A stretch of DNA of 64,000 nt from Batillaria attramentaria (GCA_018292915.2 JACVVK020000196.1:367501-431500), one strand, 5' to 3'; numbered from the stretch's first letter, positions 11,728 to 22,939 are shown. Notes: generated from the sequence alone by a model not told the origin. Numbers and translations: made by a program.

Positions 11728-12183
11728 ATGGCCTATCGACGACACGGCACCATTAGGCCTACCAACCAGGACAGTGAAGCCCTGCAGTTGCAGCTCTCTG
11801 CGATGACCGCAGAGATTGGGCAGCTGCGCCTCATTGTAGCTGCCCTCTCCGCCAAGCTGAAAGAGCCCCGGGAGCCGCCGGCCGCTTCCGTCAAGACCAG
11901 CGAGCAGCCGGCCAAGGCAGGAGCCCGGTGTTACTGGTGCGACCAGGCCGGGCACTTCGAGCGTGCGTGCCCAGCCAAGGAAAAGGCCTCGGCGACGTCG
12001 TCGCAAGTCCAAGCCGGGGCAGCACCAGCAGGCCCCTCCATCGGCACCGCCGCAGCAGACAGCACACCCGAACAAACAGCAGGAGAAACCAGCTACCCCC
12101 GTTGTCGGTTGTCAGGCATCGGGGAGTGGCTGTTTTGGGCGACCATGGAGGCGAAAGGGCCAGGAAGCGACCGTGGGAGCTGA
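11728..12183 (+). CDS. Retroelement gag-like protein: coiled coil plus CCHC zinc knuckle
   Basis: From ATG 11728 (151 aa). Residues about 16-48 form a leucine/isoleucine heptad segment (ALQLQLSAMTAEIGQL and onward), a predicted coiled coil. Residues about 71-84 are a canonical CX2CX4HX4C knuckle, CYWCDQAGHFERAC. The N-terminal capsid-like part found in full-length Gag is absent, so this is a much reduced Gag. After the knuckle this frame becomes composition-poor and ends at 12183, while the +1 frame from about 11976 gives a basic stretch (RKRPRRRRRKSK) and a long Pro/Gln region, which is more typical after a knuckle. Either a programmed shift or an indel near 11976 is likely. Confidence 0.7.
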   Translation: MAYRRHGTIRPTNQDSEALQLQLSAMTAEIGQLRLIVAALSAKLKEPREPPAASVKTSEQPAKAGARCYWCDQAGHFERACPAKEKASATSSQVQAGAAPAGPSIGTAAADSTPEQTAGETSYPRCRLSGIGEWLFWATMEAKGPGSDRGS

Positions 12184-12577
12184 GTTGGAATGGGACCACG
12201 AACCGCAGGTCCTGAGCTTCCTGCCCTTCATCCCAGCTGCTGCTCCAGTCGACCTTGCGCCTACCCTGGCTCTGGTACCGGCTAAGCCTGCAGCCGCCAC
12301 TTCAACTCCAGTTCCTGCGGCTGAAATCCAGCAGATTGCTCAGCACCGGCCACCTCTTGCTAGGCACGCAGTCACCCGTACTAGCGGTCCGGGTAGTGGG
12401 AGCAAGTCCAGCCGCAGCCCGCCCAAAGCCGTTAGCCATGTGACTGTGAACTCTGTGGTGAAATCCGTTGCGCCTAGATCAAAGGGACCCGAGACTGCAT
12501 GTGAAGCGCCCTACACAACCGGCACAGCAGAAGGTGATGTGGCGACCCTGAGACTGTGTATTGTGTTACGTGGCTGA
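11976..12577 (+). CDS. Overlapping +1 frame: basic/proline-rich continuation of gag
   Basis: Open frame with no ATG of its own near the start (the frame opens at a GTG, 11963). It begins with RKRPRRRRRKSK directly behind the zinc-knuckle codons, then runs through Pro/Gln/Ala-rich sequence to TGA at 12577. It has no aspartic protease DTG/DSG motif and no reverse-transcriptase motif. It is best read as the C-terminal part of the gag product after a frameshift. Its independent reality is uncertain. Confidence 0.45.
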
Positions 12578-13284
12578 CTGCTGATCGTCCAAGCGTGTTA
12601 CCAGTGTTTGTTCTGTGAGATGGACAGTTGACAGGAGTGAACGGATGTTTGTTATGATACATGTGTGCGTTCATTTTAGTTTAACTTGAGGTGGTGATTC
12701 TCAGTAGTCGATTTTTGTTGATCATTGTGTTTGACTGAGTTAGTGTCATTTTGTTACTATTGATGTGTGCATGTTATATTTTCATGGTTTGGCGAGCGGC
12801 TTGTAAGGCTAGTTTCTTATTTCTATTTGGTGGCATTTTTGTGTAAATGTTCAGTTTCTTTACAGGTTGAATCTTGGTGTTTAGTCACCTCTGTGGAATT
12901 TTTGTAGGTAATGGACTGTTGGAGTATTTGGACTGAATTGGACTGTTTGACACATGTTGTGCTATGTTAGTTATGTTGGCTTGATCGTGGTAACTCTTTG
13001 TGGTTGACTTGTTTTGAGCATTGTGTTATACTGGTTAGATTCATGATGGTTAAATACCCGGTTTCTGTCAGTTTTGCTAGATGCAACCTTGCTTAGTAAC
13101 AGTGTTGTACAACTGGCTGTGATTGTTTGTAATGCGAGAGAACAGGGTTTTGTACTGGTTTATTTTCGATGTGGTGCCACATGTTGGTTGGCTCTTTGTG
13201 TATCTTGCTGTTGCCCTTTGGGGATGGGCTTAGCACAGTGTGTTTTTTGGTTTTCACCAGCGAGGCCGCTGGTTGTGTTTCAGT

Positions 13285-13293
13285 GTGGGGAGA
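13285..13293 (+). promoter_or_regulatory. Polypurine tract before the 3' LTR
   Basis: GTGGGGAGA directly abuts the TG of the 3' LTR, the expected place for plus-strand priming. It is short and contains one T. Confidence 0.5.
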
Positions 13294-13896
13294 TGTAGCC
13301 GAGTGGTTTGGACCCTCTCGCCCACTACCCTAGGTTCTCCGGCCAGCTGTGTGCCGCCGGCTTTGTTCGCCTGTAGGCTACCGCACGCGTGAAGCGTTGC
13401 GGATCCACGATAGCCACGTGTCAGTTAGTTGTGTTTGTTTGTGTCCATTTAGTGCTAAATATCTCCGCAGTCACTTAACCTAAAGTTATCATGTAAACTA
13501 TAGTAGTTTCGGAAGAGTTTGTACTTTTTAGTTATGTTTTGTTTTTAGCGCTGTTTTGTAGTTTAACGGGTGTATTTTGCCATTTTCATCACTTTCCGAA
13601 TGCGTGGTCCCTGTCTTTACGCTCTTAAATCGGCGATAGGAAATTCTTTGTACATTGATAATGTTCCAAACTTATGCCATCTTAGAGTACTTTTCACGCT
13701 CTTTTCAATGCAGTTTGTTGCAAGTTTGTAGCTGTTGTATTACGCCCGCCATTGTTAGTTTTCTGTGTGTAAACAAACACAGATTTCGCTGCTACCCGAG
13801 CATCTAGCCCTTGTTTCTGCTGCGAGCGGCCGTTGCTTTCTTTGCGGCTCGCGCTGGGCGCATAAGTAGCCGCGAGCTACGCCTCACTGGACAGTC
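13294..13896 (+). repeat. 3' LTR, left part
   Basis: Collinear and about 99% identical with 10909-11511 of the 5' LTR; it stops after GGACAGTC where the nested insertion begins. Confidence 0.9.
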
Positions 13897-14085
13897 AAGA
13901 TTCAAGATTTTATTTTCCTTTTTCCCCTGTTGGGGTATGGAGGATACAAAAAGAAAAGAAGATTCAAATAAACCAAGACCACATAATTATACAGAGAACG
14001 ATACGACAGAAGATAATTATATGTACAACATACGCATAATCTATACACCGGACAGCGCAACCATCTATGAAACCTCTGAAACAGC

Positions 14086-14088
<3 letters not shown>

Positions 14089-14140
<52 letters not shown>
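14089..14140. repeat. (AC)n microsatellite in nested LINE
   Basis: Uninterrupted CA repeat immediately downstream of the LINE stop codon on the element's strand. Confidence 0.95.
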
Positions 14141-14141
<1 letters not shown>

Positions 14142-15180
14142 TATACCATCCTACTCGCTTTCAAAAATTTTGCTAGAGCAAGGGCAACTTTTTTGGATTT
14201 TGATCCCAACAGTTTACAAAGATTGTACGTCGATTTGACTCTGAGGAAACGAAGTGGTATGTGCTTGTTGCGCTCCTCTTGAAACGCCGGACATTCTAGA
14301 ATTAAATGAAATTCATCGCCTATTGCAGTCATGTCGCATTTTCTGCACAGTCGCTGTTCTCTGGGTATACCTTGTTTTCTGCCTTGTTCAATAGGGAGTT
14401 TATGGTTACTGCAACGGAATTTAAGAAGGGCTACTGCGTACTGCTCTGGCAGGAGTTTTGTAGAAGGTTCTACTACAATATCATCTTTGTAGTGTTGATA
14501 CAGTAGACATTTCGAGCTACTCTCGAGGTCAGTCCGCCATTGCTGTCTGAACGTGACTTGGAGGTGCTTTTGAACCGCTGTGCACAGTGAGTTTTTACTA
14601 CTGAAGGACTGGCTCTCCCAGACACATTCTAGGCCTGCATCTACAAGAATATGTTTAACCTGGTTTAACCACGGCGAAGCATAAACCGAATTATTCTGCA
14701 ACACATTTATGACTGAGTACATTCTGCAAGAGTACTTATCGGACTGTGACGAAACTAAATCTGCCCAAAGGCGTATCATGCCTAGTTTGATGGTCACTTC
14801 GAGTGGGAAACTGCCACTTTCGCCGTATACCATGGCTGACATAGTGCTACGGTTTAAGCGAAGAATGAATTTGAGTGCTTTTAAATGCATCTTTTCAATG
14901 AGCGCTAGGTTTTCGTGGCCCCATATTTCGCATCCGTACAGAAGAACGGGGACTACCATCTTGTGGTACAAATCAAGAATAACATCGATGGGGAGATTTT
15001 GACGCCTGGCAGTCTGTAGTAGAGAAAACAAAGCGTTTTGGGCTTTGTCGTACGCGGCCTTCTTACACTTTGCAAAGGATCCGTTACGTGCGAATTCTAT
15101 ACCTAAGTATTTAAAGCTGTCTACTACTTCCAGGTTATCTTGACCAAACGTGAAAGTTTCAGTGCCACTTTTTCTCTTTC
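14141..15180 (-). pseudogene. C-terminal part of LINE reverse transcriptase (about 346 codons, 5'-truncated)
   Basis: The frame is fully open to TAA at 14143-14141. It shows the thumb/connection signature FKYLGIEFARNGSF, then MVVPVLLYGCEIWG and KALKFILRLN. Near the C-terminus is a CX2C..H..C cluster, CRKCD...GDEFHLILECPAF, common in non-LTR ORF2 proteins. The catalytic palm (YADD region) lies upstream and is missing. The frame runs on into the antisense of the LTR (to 15313), which adds about 44 meaningless residues. The undamaged frame implies a recent insertion. Confidence 0.8.
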
Positions 15181-15327
15181 GCCAGCCAGCCCTGCCGCGA
15201 GTCACTACACGGATTGTCGCTCCCCGCTCTACCATTTGTTGCTGTTTTCCTGTTGTAATAAAACTCATGTCATAGCGACCGCTGTGTTTGGTCTCCCTGC
15301 CTGCCTGATTCACTCAACACCATCACA
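15181..15327 (+). repeat. 3' LTR, right part
   Basis: Continues the LTR from GCCAGCCAGCCCTGCCG to the CATCACA end, with AATAAA at 15257-15262. It differs from the 5' LTR at a few bases and by one 3-bp deletion. Confidence 0.9.
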
Positions 15328-15624
15328 GTTTTAAACTCCGCATACAGTTACACAGTAAGGCACAGCAGGGTACGCAGCATACGACTAGTGTCGCTGGCGA
15401 CACTGTTCACTGCGTACGGTACAGCTAAAACCACTGAATGACAGTGACCATTTGAGCTCCATAAGCATATGATCCCTCTCTAGCACGGCCGTAGTGACCT
15501 TCATGGTGAGTCAAGGCAGCGAACGGCCGGAACATAACGAATATCACGTGCAGAAGAATGGCAGATCGGTAGCAAATTTAATGCTGTTTTGCTGCCTGCT
15601 ATTGATCGAGCCTTCCGGTAATAT

Positions 15625-15629
<5 letters not shown>

Positions 15630-15722
<93 letters not shown>
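15630..15722. repeat. (GT)n microsatellite
   Basis: About 45 units with one TT interruption near 15684. Confidence 0.95.
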
Positions 15723-15723
<1 letters not shown>

Positions 15724-16468
15724 AACAATTTCTATACGAGACCATTATGATGATGACTGTGACGCTGTTGCACTTGTTCGCATAATTATAGTTCTTGCAG
15801 GAAGAGTCTTTGTAAAGTAATACTTGCAGGCCTCAGTACCTAAGAAAGTCACATGCTGCAATTACCGTGAACCTCCCCCCTCGCCCCCCACCCCCCTCTT
15901 TTTTTTTTTTTTTTTTTTTTTACTCGTTTCTAACGACAGCCTTCGATGGTGCAAGCGACCTTCCTCTTTACACCACTCCTTCTCTCCCCTTCCGTCATAG
16001 TCTCCCTTTCCTGGAACTATGGTGCCGAAGATCAAGTTCGAATTATCGATCAGGACTGCGAGATGTACGGTACTTAGATGACGTCAAGTACCCTCTTGCA
16101 CGCCCAGAACAAACTGAAAGTTCCTAAACTGGTCTCACTTTGACCAAAGAGCGCACCCCTATATAACCGATTTCGTCAGATTTATCATGTGCTGATGACA
16201 ACACTTGGGACATTCAGTTCGGGTCAAGAGACGCCAAAAGGTCTAAGTGGACCTTATCAGAGAGCATATGTACAAGTGATCGAAGTACAATGCATTTGGT
16301 AACTCAGTTACCGACGATTTTCGACGAGAACTTTTTATGGAGCAACTTTTGTAGAGAAAAGGTTATGCAGGAAGTTGTGACCTAATACATTTTATAACAG
16401 TCAGTGTTCTCTGTTCTCCCGTGTCTTCTCGGCGTAAGTGAAACCAGCCTGTAACCCGAAAGAAGGCT

Positions 16469-16469
<1 letters not shown>

Positions 16470-16546
<77 letters not shown>

Positions 16547-16555
16547 CGCGCGCGC
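16470..16555. repeat. (TG)n passing into (CG)n
   Basis: About 36 TG units followed by GCGTGCGCGCGCGC; alternating purine-pyrimidine over the whole tract, hence Z-DNA-prone. Confidence 0.95.
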
Positions 16556-16639
16556 CCGCTTGGCGCTCTTGCGGGCATGCGCGCATAGGGGGAACCCGGG
16601 GAGGGTATTTTCGTTTTACTTTTTATTAATACTATCATG

Positions 16640-16777
16640 TTTAGTAAGTCTTTTTTTTTTATCAATTATGTAGTAGTTGTAGCGACGGCAAGTTAGAAAA
16701 CTGACCTTTGTGTTAAAACTTCTACGACTGAGAAATAAAGATTCATTCATATTTTTATTCATTCATTCATTCATTGT
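16640..16777 (+). repeat. Probable LINE 3' end with (ATTC)n tail
   Basis: GAGAAATAAAGATTCATTC is followed by a tandem ATTC tail at 16740-16775, the form of non-LTR 3' termini. No coding remnant is attached. Confidence 0.45.
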
Positions 16778-17361
16778 TATAAAGAAAATGTCAAATGTTC
16801 GTACTCGCTAATCCATAAATGAACAGCAAACCCCAAAAGCACCGAAACATGAGTCAAGACTGCTTGGTTTGATCGTACTAATCGAACCACATCTTTACTC
16901 ATAACTACAGTCAGCTGAATACGCCGGCATGGCAGAAATTCGGGTACTAGTATCTCATCTTGGACACTTGACATCTATCGATACCCTGATCAGGACATTT
17001 CCACTGACCCAACCGGGGTGAACCGAAGCGGTCAGTGCTGACAGGTTGGGAAATCACCGCACTTCACACTTACCAATGGCAGTGTGCCAATGTTGACCCT
17101 CCATTATAGATGAACGTGTATAAATATGAGCGCGCTGTAAAGCTTCCCCGATTTATCAGCCCAGGCGCACCAGCCCTGCGGCGACCGTTGTCGCCATGTC
17201 GTAAGCGTTAGCAAATACTTGTGTCCGAGCACCGTGCTGTGCCATTCTGTCACTCCCTGATGTTATATCCCCTCCAGAAACCTTGTTGAAGGTCCGGGGA
17301 TTTTGTATGGCTCTCTCTCTCTCACCCCCCCCCCCCCCCCCCCCCCCACACACACAGAGGG

Positions 17362-17405
17362 TAGGTGGGTGGACGGGAGTTTAACGTCCTTTTCCACCAC
17401 GTATG
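17362..17405 (-). mobile_element. SINE family A, tail fragment
   Basis: GGTGGG..GGGAGTTTAACGTCC and TTTTCCACCACGTATG match the 3' end of family A. A CACACACA and poly-C tract lies at its tail side. Confidence 0.65.
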
Positions 17406-17639
17406 TAAAAGTCATCAGCACATCACATACCTTAAGAACTATATACATAGGCAACTGCATGTAGATAAATAATTTAAATACGAGGTTAGCGACCTTAATG
17501 GCTATATATATGTAAAACGTATATAAAAATGCCCCCCCCCCCCCCCACACACACATCTTTCCATAGTTTGTAGGGCCCTTTTGTTAATTCGGAGAGTCCA
17601 TACGTAAGATTCTGTCTGTTACGCACAGTGGCTCAGCGG

Positions 17640-18293
17640 AAATACGATGCCGCAAGTGTCCGCTACTAGTTACAGATCGCTTTTTGCTCATCGGATTTCC
17701 GGGAGAGGGTTGGAAAAATACTGTTTGTCCTGCACACTGCGGAGTCCCTGGAAACGAAGCTGCCGACCAGCAAGCCAAGAAGGGAGCCAGCGAGAGCCAA
17801 CCAGACACAGACGTGACGTACGGGGAAAAAACGTACCCTCATCAAGTCAGCCCGCAAGCCAGTAACACCGAGGGATGACTACCACTGCCTCACCAGACAA
17901 GAGCAAGTCATCCTTCTACGGCTCAGAACCGGACACAGCCGCCTCAGTGCACATATCCACCGGAAGCTCGGACTGGCCCCCAGTGCAGAGTGCAGTTGCG
18001 GCACCGGTGAGCAAACGGCAGAGCATGTCCTCCAGCAGTGCCCCAAGCTCCAGGAGCTGCGTACAGCAGTGTGGCCAGAAGAGACCAGTCTGCACTCCAA
18101 GCTGTACGGTAGCCGGCAGGAACTTCAGAAAACGACCCACTCCATCGTGACAACCGGCCTGCCAGTGTGACCCCAGCCACCGCCAAGAAGAAGAAGAAGA
18201 CTGAGCGTGTGTATTGGGTTCATTTCGCGGCGCTTTGAGCCGATTCACGAAACTGGGTAAAGCGCCTATACAATACTCATTATTATTATTATT
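17640..18293 (+). mobile_element. 3' end of an RNase-H-bearing non-LTR retrotransposon
   Basis: One frame (to 17878) contains HCGVPGNEAADQQAK, the last catalytic block of the LINE RNase H domain. After a frameshift near 17.85 kb a second frame (to TGA 18170) reads YHCLTRQEQVILLRLRTGHS and CSCGTGEQTAEHVLQQCP, the C-terminal cysteine/histidine knuckle seen in I/Ingi/Vingi-like elements. The 3' UTR has (AAG)n, GCGCTTTGAGCCGATTC, AAAGCGCCTATACAATA and an (ATT)n tail. That tail is shared with SINEs at 51.8 and 53.4 kb. It is 5'-truncated and frameshifted. Confidence 0.75.
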
Positions 18294-18963
18294 GTAAACT
18301 TGTTGTCCCATATCCATGCGAGCAGTTAAAGGCTTCCACTACAATAACAGGAAATTTTCTACGGCGCTACGAGAACTTTTTGGTGGTACATGTATCGGAT
18401 CTTCGTTTGGGCAGGCGCAAGTAAAAGTTGTGACACAAAGTCCGGATGTATGTGATTGTCACAGAACTCTAAGACAAACAAAGGCATTTGTTAGTACCAC
18501 AGCCTCGACATATCATTCTCGTCCTTAAGAACAAATTTGTGGGTCATTGTCACCACGCCTTGTTTCAACAACAAATCAGTTCACATTTATTCTCGACCCG
18601 CCGGAGATATGATGTGACGGAGAGAAACGGGCGGCTATGCACACAGGGCTTTCCTCTAGTACCATCCTCTCAGGTATCGACAGAGATTTGTGCTATCGAT
18701 GTCCTCAGCCCAGGATTAGGCTGGGGACTTGCGGACCTTTGATCTACGTCACACGCCAGTCGACACAAGTCATGTTCAGGTGAATTATGTATGCGCAGTG
18801 ACGTAAGCAGGGATCGAAGGGGAGTAATATCTTTCGCGTCCTGGAGATCGAACGGGCCGAGTTTAGAATCGTTTGAGTGAAGGTGCTGGAGTGTGAAAGT
18901 GATTGTGCTTCGATACAAGGATCCCCATTAAAGCCTACAGGAGGTTCATCACAGAAGCGGATA

Positions 18964-18964
18964 T

Positions 18965-19009
<45 letters not shown>

Positions 19010-19010
19010 C
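18964..19010. repeat. (TG)n microsatellite
   Basis: About 22 units; followed within 40 bp by poly-T and a 35-bp G-rich run. Confidence 0.95.
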
Positions 19011-20447
19011 TGCATGTCAGTTTTGTTTTTTATTTTTTTTTTTTTTGGGGGGGGGGGGCGGCGGGGGGGAGGGGGGGGGGGAGTTTGCTTTAACACAGTT
19101 CTCTACAGTGTTTAACGAGTTCTCTGTAATCCTTTCCCCGACAAGGATGTTAGCACCATCGTGAATAAGGTGTTTACGAATAGCCGGGGCATTTTAGCAG
19201 TGTTGTTGTGTCTTTTCCCAACTCCCCGTTCAACAACTACGTACTTCCGTTGCAAAATTCCTGCGCCCCTAAACACGACATGTTATACTACGTATCCTAA
19301 AATAGCCTACTCTCCGGAAAACAAGCTTCACTGGAGAGGAACCGTTTTTAAAGAAAGCTCTATAGAAAACAAGGTGATCTCACAGCACTCGACACTGTCC
19401 ACCACTAGTCTTGACCTCATTCGTTTGATTGCTGAGGACAAGGCCGACCGGTCATTGAGAGGGGAAGCGTAATCTCAGGACATTTACAGTTAGCCACTTA
19501 TTTTCCCGTAATGCTAACGAGGCCTGGCCCGGTCGCATTATAGTCAGAGAGTTAGCCAAGATGGCGTCAACCATTGAAAGAGTCTCGAAGGTCCTTCTGC
19601 TCGGTAATCTCCCCTGGGAAAGAGGGTAATGGTCAGGTGTGAACCCGATACTGACCAAGGCGAAAGTGAACGAGCTCCTCACTGGAACTCAAACAGGAAG
19701 CCTTCCAGGAAGACACGCGGACAAGGGCCTGGAAGGACCGAGCAATGAAGCGTGAGATGAAGGGAGCGAGAAAAAGAACTTGAGGCGGTCGCTCAGTGGA
19801 GCGTGACTGTGTTGACCAGGAGAAAGTCCGCATGGTCGCCCCCCCCCCCCTCCCCTCTCACCTAAGGTGTTGTTCATAAAGAAAGTCGATCAGCAGGCCG
19901 TCCCGCATTTGTATGCGTACGAAGTGTATTATTACATACAGCCGTAAATGGTCAACGTGTATCCGGGGCGGGCGGGATGTTTAGATTGAGTGACGTGTAC
20001 ACACGCCCACTACATGATCACCTACAACACTGTACCGTCATCTTGAAAGAGGGCCTAAGAGACTATCCGATCCATGGTGCTTAGGCTGTTTTGCAGGTGA
20101 GTGCAGACCACCTTTTTGATTTCCCTCCGTGCTGGGTGGAAACGACTATCCTTCCGGCAGAGGGCGCCCGCTCGCTGCCCACTTACACTGACGTCCGACG
20201 AGTCTTGGACACAAGCCAAGGGCGGCACATGCTACGCATTCGCCAGCAGATGCCACTCTCCCTCTCTGGGATGACACTGCAGGCACCCTTAAGCCAAGAT
20301 TGGTTGGTTGGTTGTTTGCCTTTTTTTTTTTTTTTTTTTTTACCTCAGTTGCAGACCCGCTTCAAACCACAATATTTTTTTTTCTCTTCTGTCTTTTTGT
20401 TCTTGAGCTGAGCGCTCCCTTCGTGTTTTTTCTTTTTCTTTAAATTT

Positions 20448-20525
20448 TTCTCCTAGTCGGGATTCAAACTCAAGACCCGAGTACTGGAAGTACAGCGTTC
20501 TACCAGCTCGGCTAACCAGCGGAAT
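20448..20525 (-). mobile_element. SINE tRNA-like head, related to family A
   Basis: Minus-strand B box TTGAGTTTGAATCCCGAC and A-box region TAGCCGAGCTGGTAGAACG. The body is not recognisable. Confidence 0.6.
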
Positions 20526-22731
20526 AGATGACTTCCAGCTTGAAAGAGTTTTGCACGACTTCAAGAGGCTGCAGTCGAGTAACTGCTGTTCAAAGCCCGC
20601 TTACAACGACCACGAGAATAGCCATCTGTAGTACTACCGTCATAATGTCATTGCTAATTACGATAAAGAAATGGAATTCTTCCAGACTTCGAGACTTCCC
20701 GACGGATCACTGTATAATCACTAATAAAGAAACAAAAACAAGCATAACACCCCCTACCCTCCCCCCCCCCACCCAACAACAACAAAAACCCGAACCAACA
20801 AAAATATTTTCAGTAAACAAACATACTACCACAAAAAAAAATACAAACACAAACAAAACAAAAAATACCAAAAACAAAATCACACACACAAAAATAACGA
20901 ACAACAACAACAACAACAACACCCTATGATCCATCTTTCACCTGAACAGTTTCTATGATCAGCACCAAGGAACAAAGTGACAAAAAGTCGCGATCATCCT
21001 GATCGAGATATGCCGGATATGGAGGTCAGGCCGAATTGACCACGGCATCATAATCATATGCACCGGAACGTAGCAGAAGAAAAGTACACAACCTACCCCG
21101 TCACTCAGCAGTTCCCTCCAGGAGCAGCCCGATCAGATGGCATACGTCCTCCCGGCCAGTCTAGGGTCGCCAACTGACGCCCGTCCTGTACCAACAACAT
21201 TCCACCCTACGTTTCTTATCAAGCGAAATTGCTAGTCGTAATCGGCACGGGTTTCAAGTGGACATGAGCTATCGCTTAAGTTAAATCGTGGCTCTAAAAA
21301 AGCGCTGTTGATAGAAGTGTTCTCGCTCGGCGTAGTGCGGCCGAGGAAACAGGTTTTGTCAGATGTGAGATGTTGCCGACTCGAAGCTTCGTTTGCCTTG
21401 GCATAAATCACAGACGGGCTCTTCGCACCTGTGCATTCCTTTACTACGGCGGTTAGTTAGATAACAAAGGGAAGACGACAAAGTCAATGACAATGGCAAA
21501 CACTGGAGTCTTTCCCGAGCATTCTTACCCCCCCCCCCTCCTCCTCACACCCTCCTCTCACTCTTCAAACAGTAAATCGGGTGTATATTGCTGACTGTTT
21601 AAAACGCCAGGCAAAAGAATGGTGTAAGCGTAGGTAGTCAACATTTGATGTACGGAAACTTTGGTAAAATCGTGTCAAGACACTTAACAGGAGAGTTCGA
21701 AAGGACACTTTCGACAGTTTCTGTTTTGAATACGAAAAGACTCAAAGAAATGGGACGGGGGCTGGGGGTAATTTGGCGTATAAAAATCTTTTGGCTGCTA
21801 GAAGACGCATCGCCTACTGCAGGTAAAAGGCATTCAGCCGTCTTTACAATTGAAGCGACACACACGATTAAAAGAAAAATTTACACCGACATCAGATCTT
21901 TCTAATTGCTACTAGTCACGTTCGTCCTTCAACGGCAGCGCAGTAATGTCAAGGTCATCCGAAATTGTTCAATTAGCTGCTCACAGGGCGCGGAGTACAG
22001 AATGAAACCCCTCTACTGGTCGGAAAAAAAAAATGGTGGAGGTGTGTGTAGGTATAGGTAAAAGTTCGCCCTTCTGCGCCTTGTGTTCATTATCCGCGGC
22101 CAATATGTCACTGGAGACACGGGCAAACACATCGTTGACCTTGTTCTTTCGCCGTTCGTTCGTCTTGCAATCGCCAGGCACGGAATCACATTTTTGAGCG
22201 ATAGTGTATGTTTACAAGGGACGTCCTTTCCGTTTGGGTACTTGGCCTGCCATCTAAGAAGGCTGTAAGTGCGTACATGTATACCTCACCCCCGTTCAGT
22301 CCACTCTAGGGGTTTGCGACACGAACCTACGTCTAGTTTACATGTTGCCACAGATCAATCAGGCTTGGCCAGAAGTGAGCTGACATCTGCAGTGCATGCG
22401 AACTGGCGCGAGCTGAATTCTCTCAGCCTTGAACTGGACATTCGTGGAACTGCCTACAGCCTTTCCTAAACACAATCAAGCCGCGATCGAGAGCACAATC
22501 ATGTAATACCCCCGCCAGCCCCCCCCCCCCTCCACCAATAGGATATCCTATTGTACTCTGTTATGTGCGATGCATTTTTTTTAAAATGTGGATTAGTTTT
22601 TTTTTTTAACTTGGATAATTTATAAGATATGCGAAACATGATCTACAGTTTATCGTTGCAAGTCTGTCTTTTTTGCTGCGGTACCTGTATTAATTTTATC
22701 CAGTACGTGCTGCATACAACTGTGTGTGTGT

Positions 22732-22901
22732 GGGGGAGCCGGGGTGGTCGAATGGTAGAGCGTTGGACTTCTAATGCTCGGGTCGTGAGTTCGATCCCGG
22801 CTGGGGCCAAATATTTGTGGTGGCTTTTTCATCGTTGCCCCGTCTTTGATATCACCCTATGTGGTGGAAAAGGACGTTAAACGCCCAAACACCCACCCAC
22901 C

Positions 22902-22903
<2 letters not shown>
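22732..22903 (+). mobile_element. tRNA-derived SINE (family A), full length
   Basis: The head has an A-box-like TGGTCGAATGGTAGAGC and B box GAGTTCGATCCC. The body is GTTGCCCCGTCTTTGATATC and the tail GTGGTGGAAAAGGACGTTAAA with CACCCACCCACCC. A (TG)n tract follows the tail directly. Confidence 0.88.

Positions 22904-22939
<36 letters not shown>

Larger units (their letters stand above)
13897..15180 (-). mobile_element. Nested non-LTR retrotransposon 3' fragment inside the 3' LTR
   Basis: 1284 bp splitting the LTR between GGACAGTC and GCCAGCC. On the minus strand it carries the 3' part of a reverse-transcriptase ORF, a (TG)n tract directly after the stop, and a 3' UTR ending with a small stem-loop (CCCCAACAGGGG), AATAAA and the tail TCTTGAATCTTGA. 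It is 5'-truncated, as usual for LINEs. Only TC is duplicated at the junctions, so no normal target duplication is visible. Confidence 0.85.
10909..15327 (+). mobile_element. Non-autonomous LTR retrotransposon with gag only, disrupted by a nested LINE fragment
   Basis: Two LTRs (753 bp, and 750 bp after removing the nested insert) begin TGTAGCC and end CATCACA. By eye they differ at about eight bases plus one 3-bp indel, so insertion is recent. GTTT flanks both sides (10905-10908 and 15328-15331), a 4-bp target duplication. The internal region is 1632 bp and contains a primer-binding site, a short gag with a CCHC knuckle, a proline-rich overlapping frame, about 700 bp of T-rich non-coding DNA, and a purine tract. 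No protease, reverse transcriptase, RNase H or integrase was seen, so mobility would depend on a partner element. This is the layout described as TR-GAG in plants. Confidence 0.88.
15332..17361. other. Intergenic
   Basis: Apart from two microsatellites, a poly-T at 15900 and a LINE-like 3' end at 16.7 kb, nothing coding was recognised. Confidence 0.5.
18294..22731. other. Intergenic, no gene supported
   Basis: Contains TG, poly-T/poly-G and AC-rich tracts and one SINE head. A short ATG frame at 19560 (MASTIERVSKVLLLGNLPWE) ends after 22 codons; it is not recognised and has no clear splice donor. Confidence 0.5.

Noticed and set aside
14141..15313. A 390-codon host gene
   Set aside because: Codons upstream of 15180 are antisense LTR; the remainder is a truncated LINE reverse transcriptase.
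15494..15820. Open frames made of alternating Cys-Val or His-Thr over the (TG)n/(CA)n arrays
   Set aside because: These are translations of dinucleotide repeats in every frame; they occur at all such arrays in the window and carry no protein signal.
19560..19880. Short ATG frame and following partly open frames as a retro-pseudogene
   Set aside because: It ends after 22 codons and the later frames do not resemble any family I can name.
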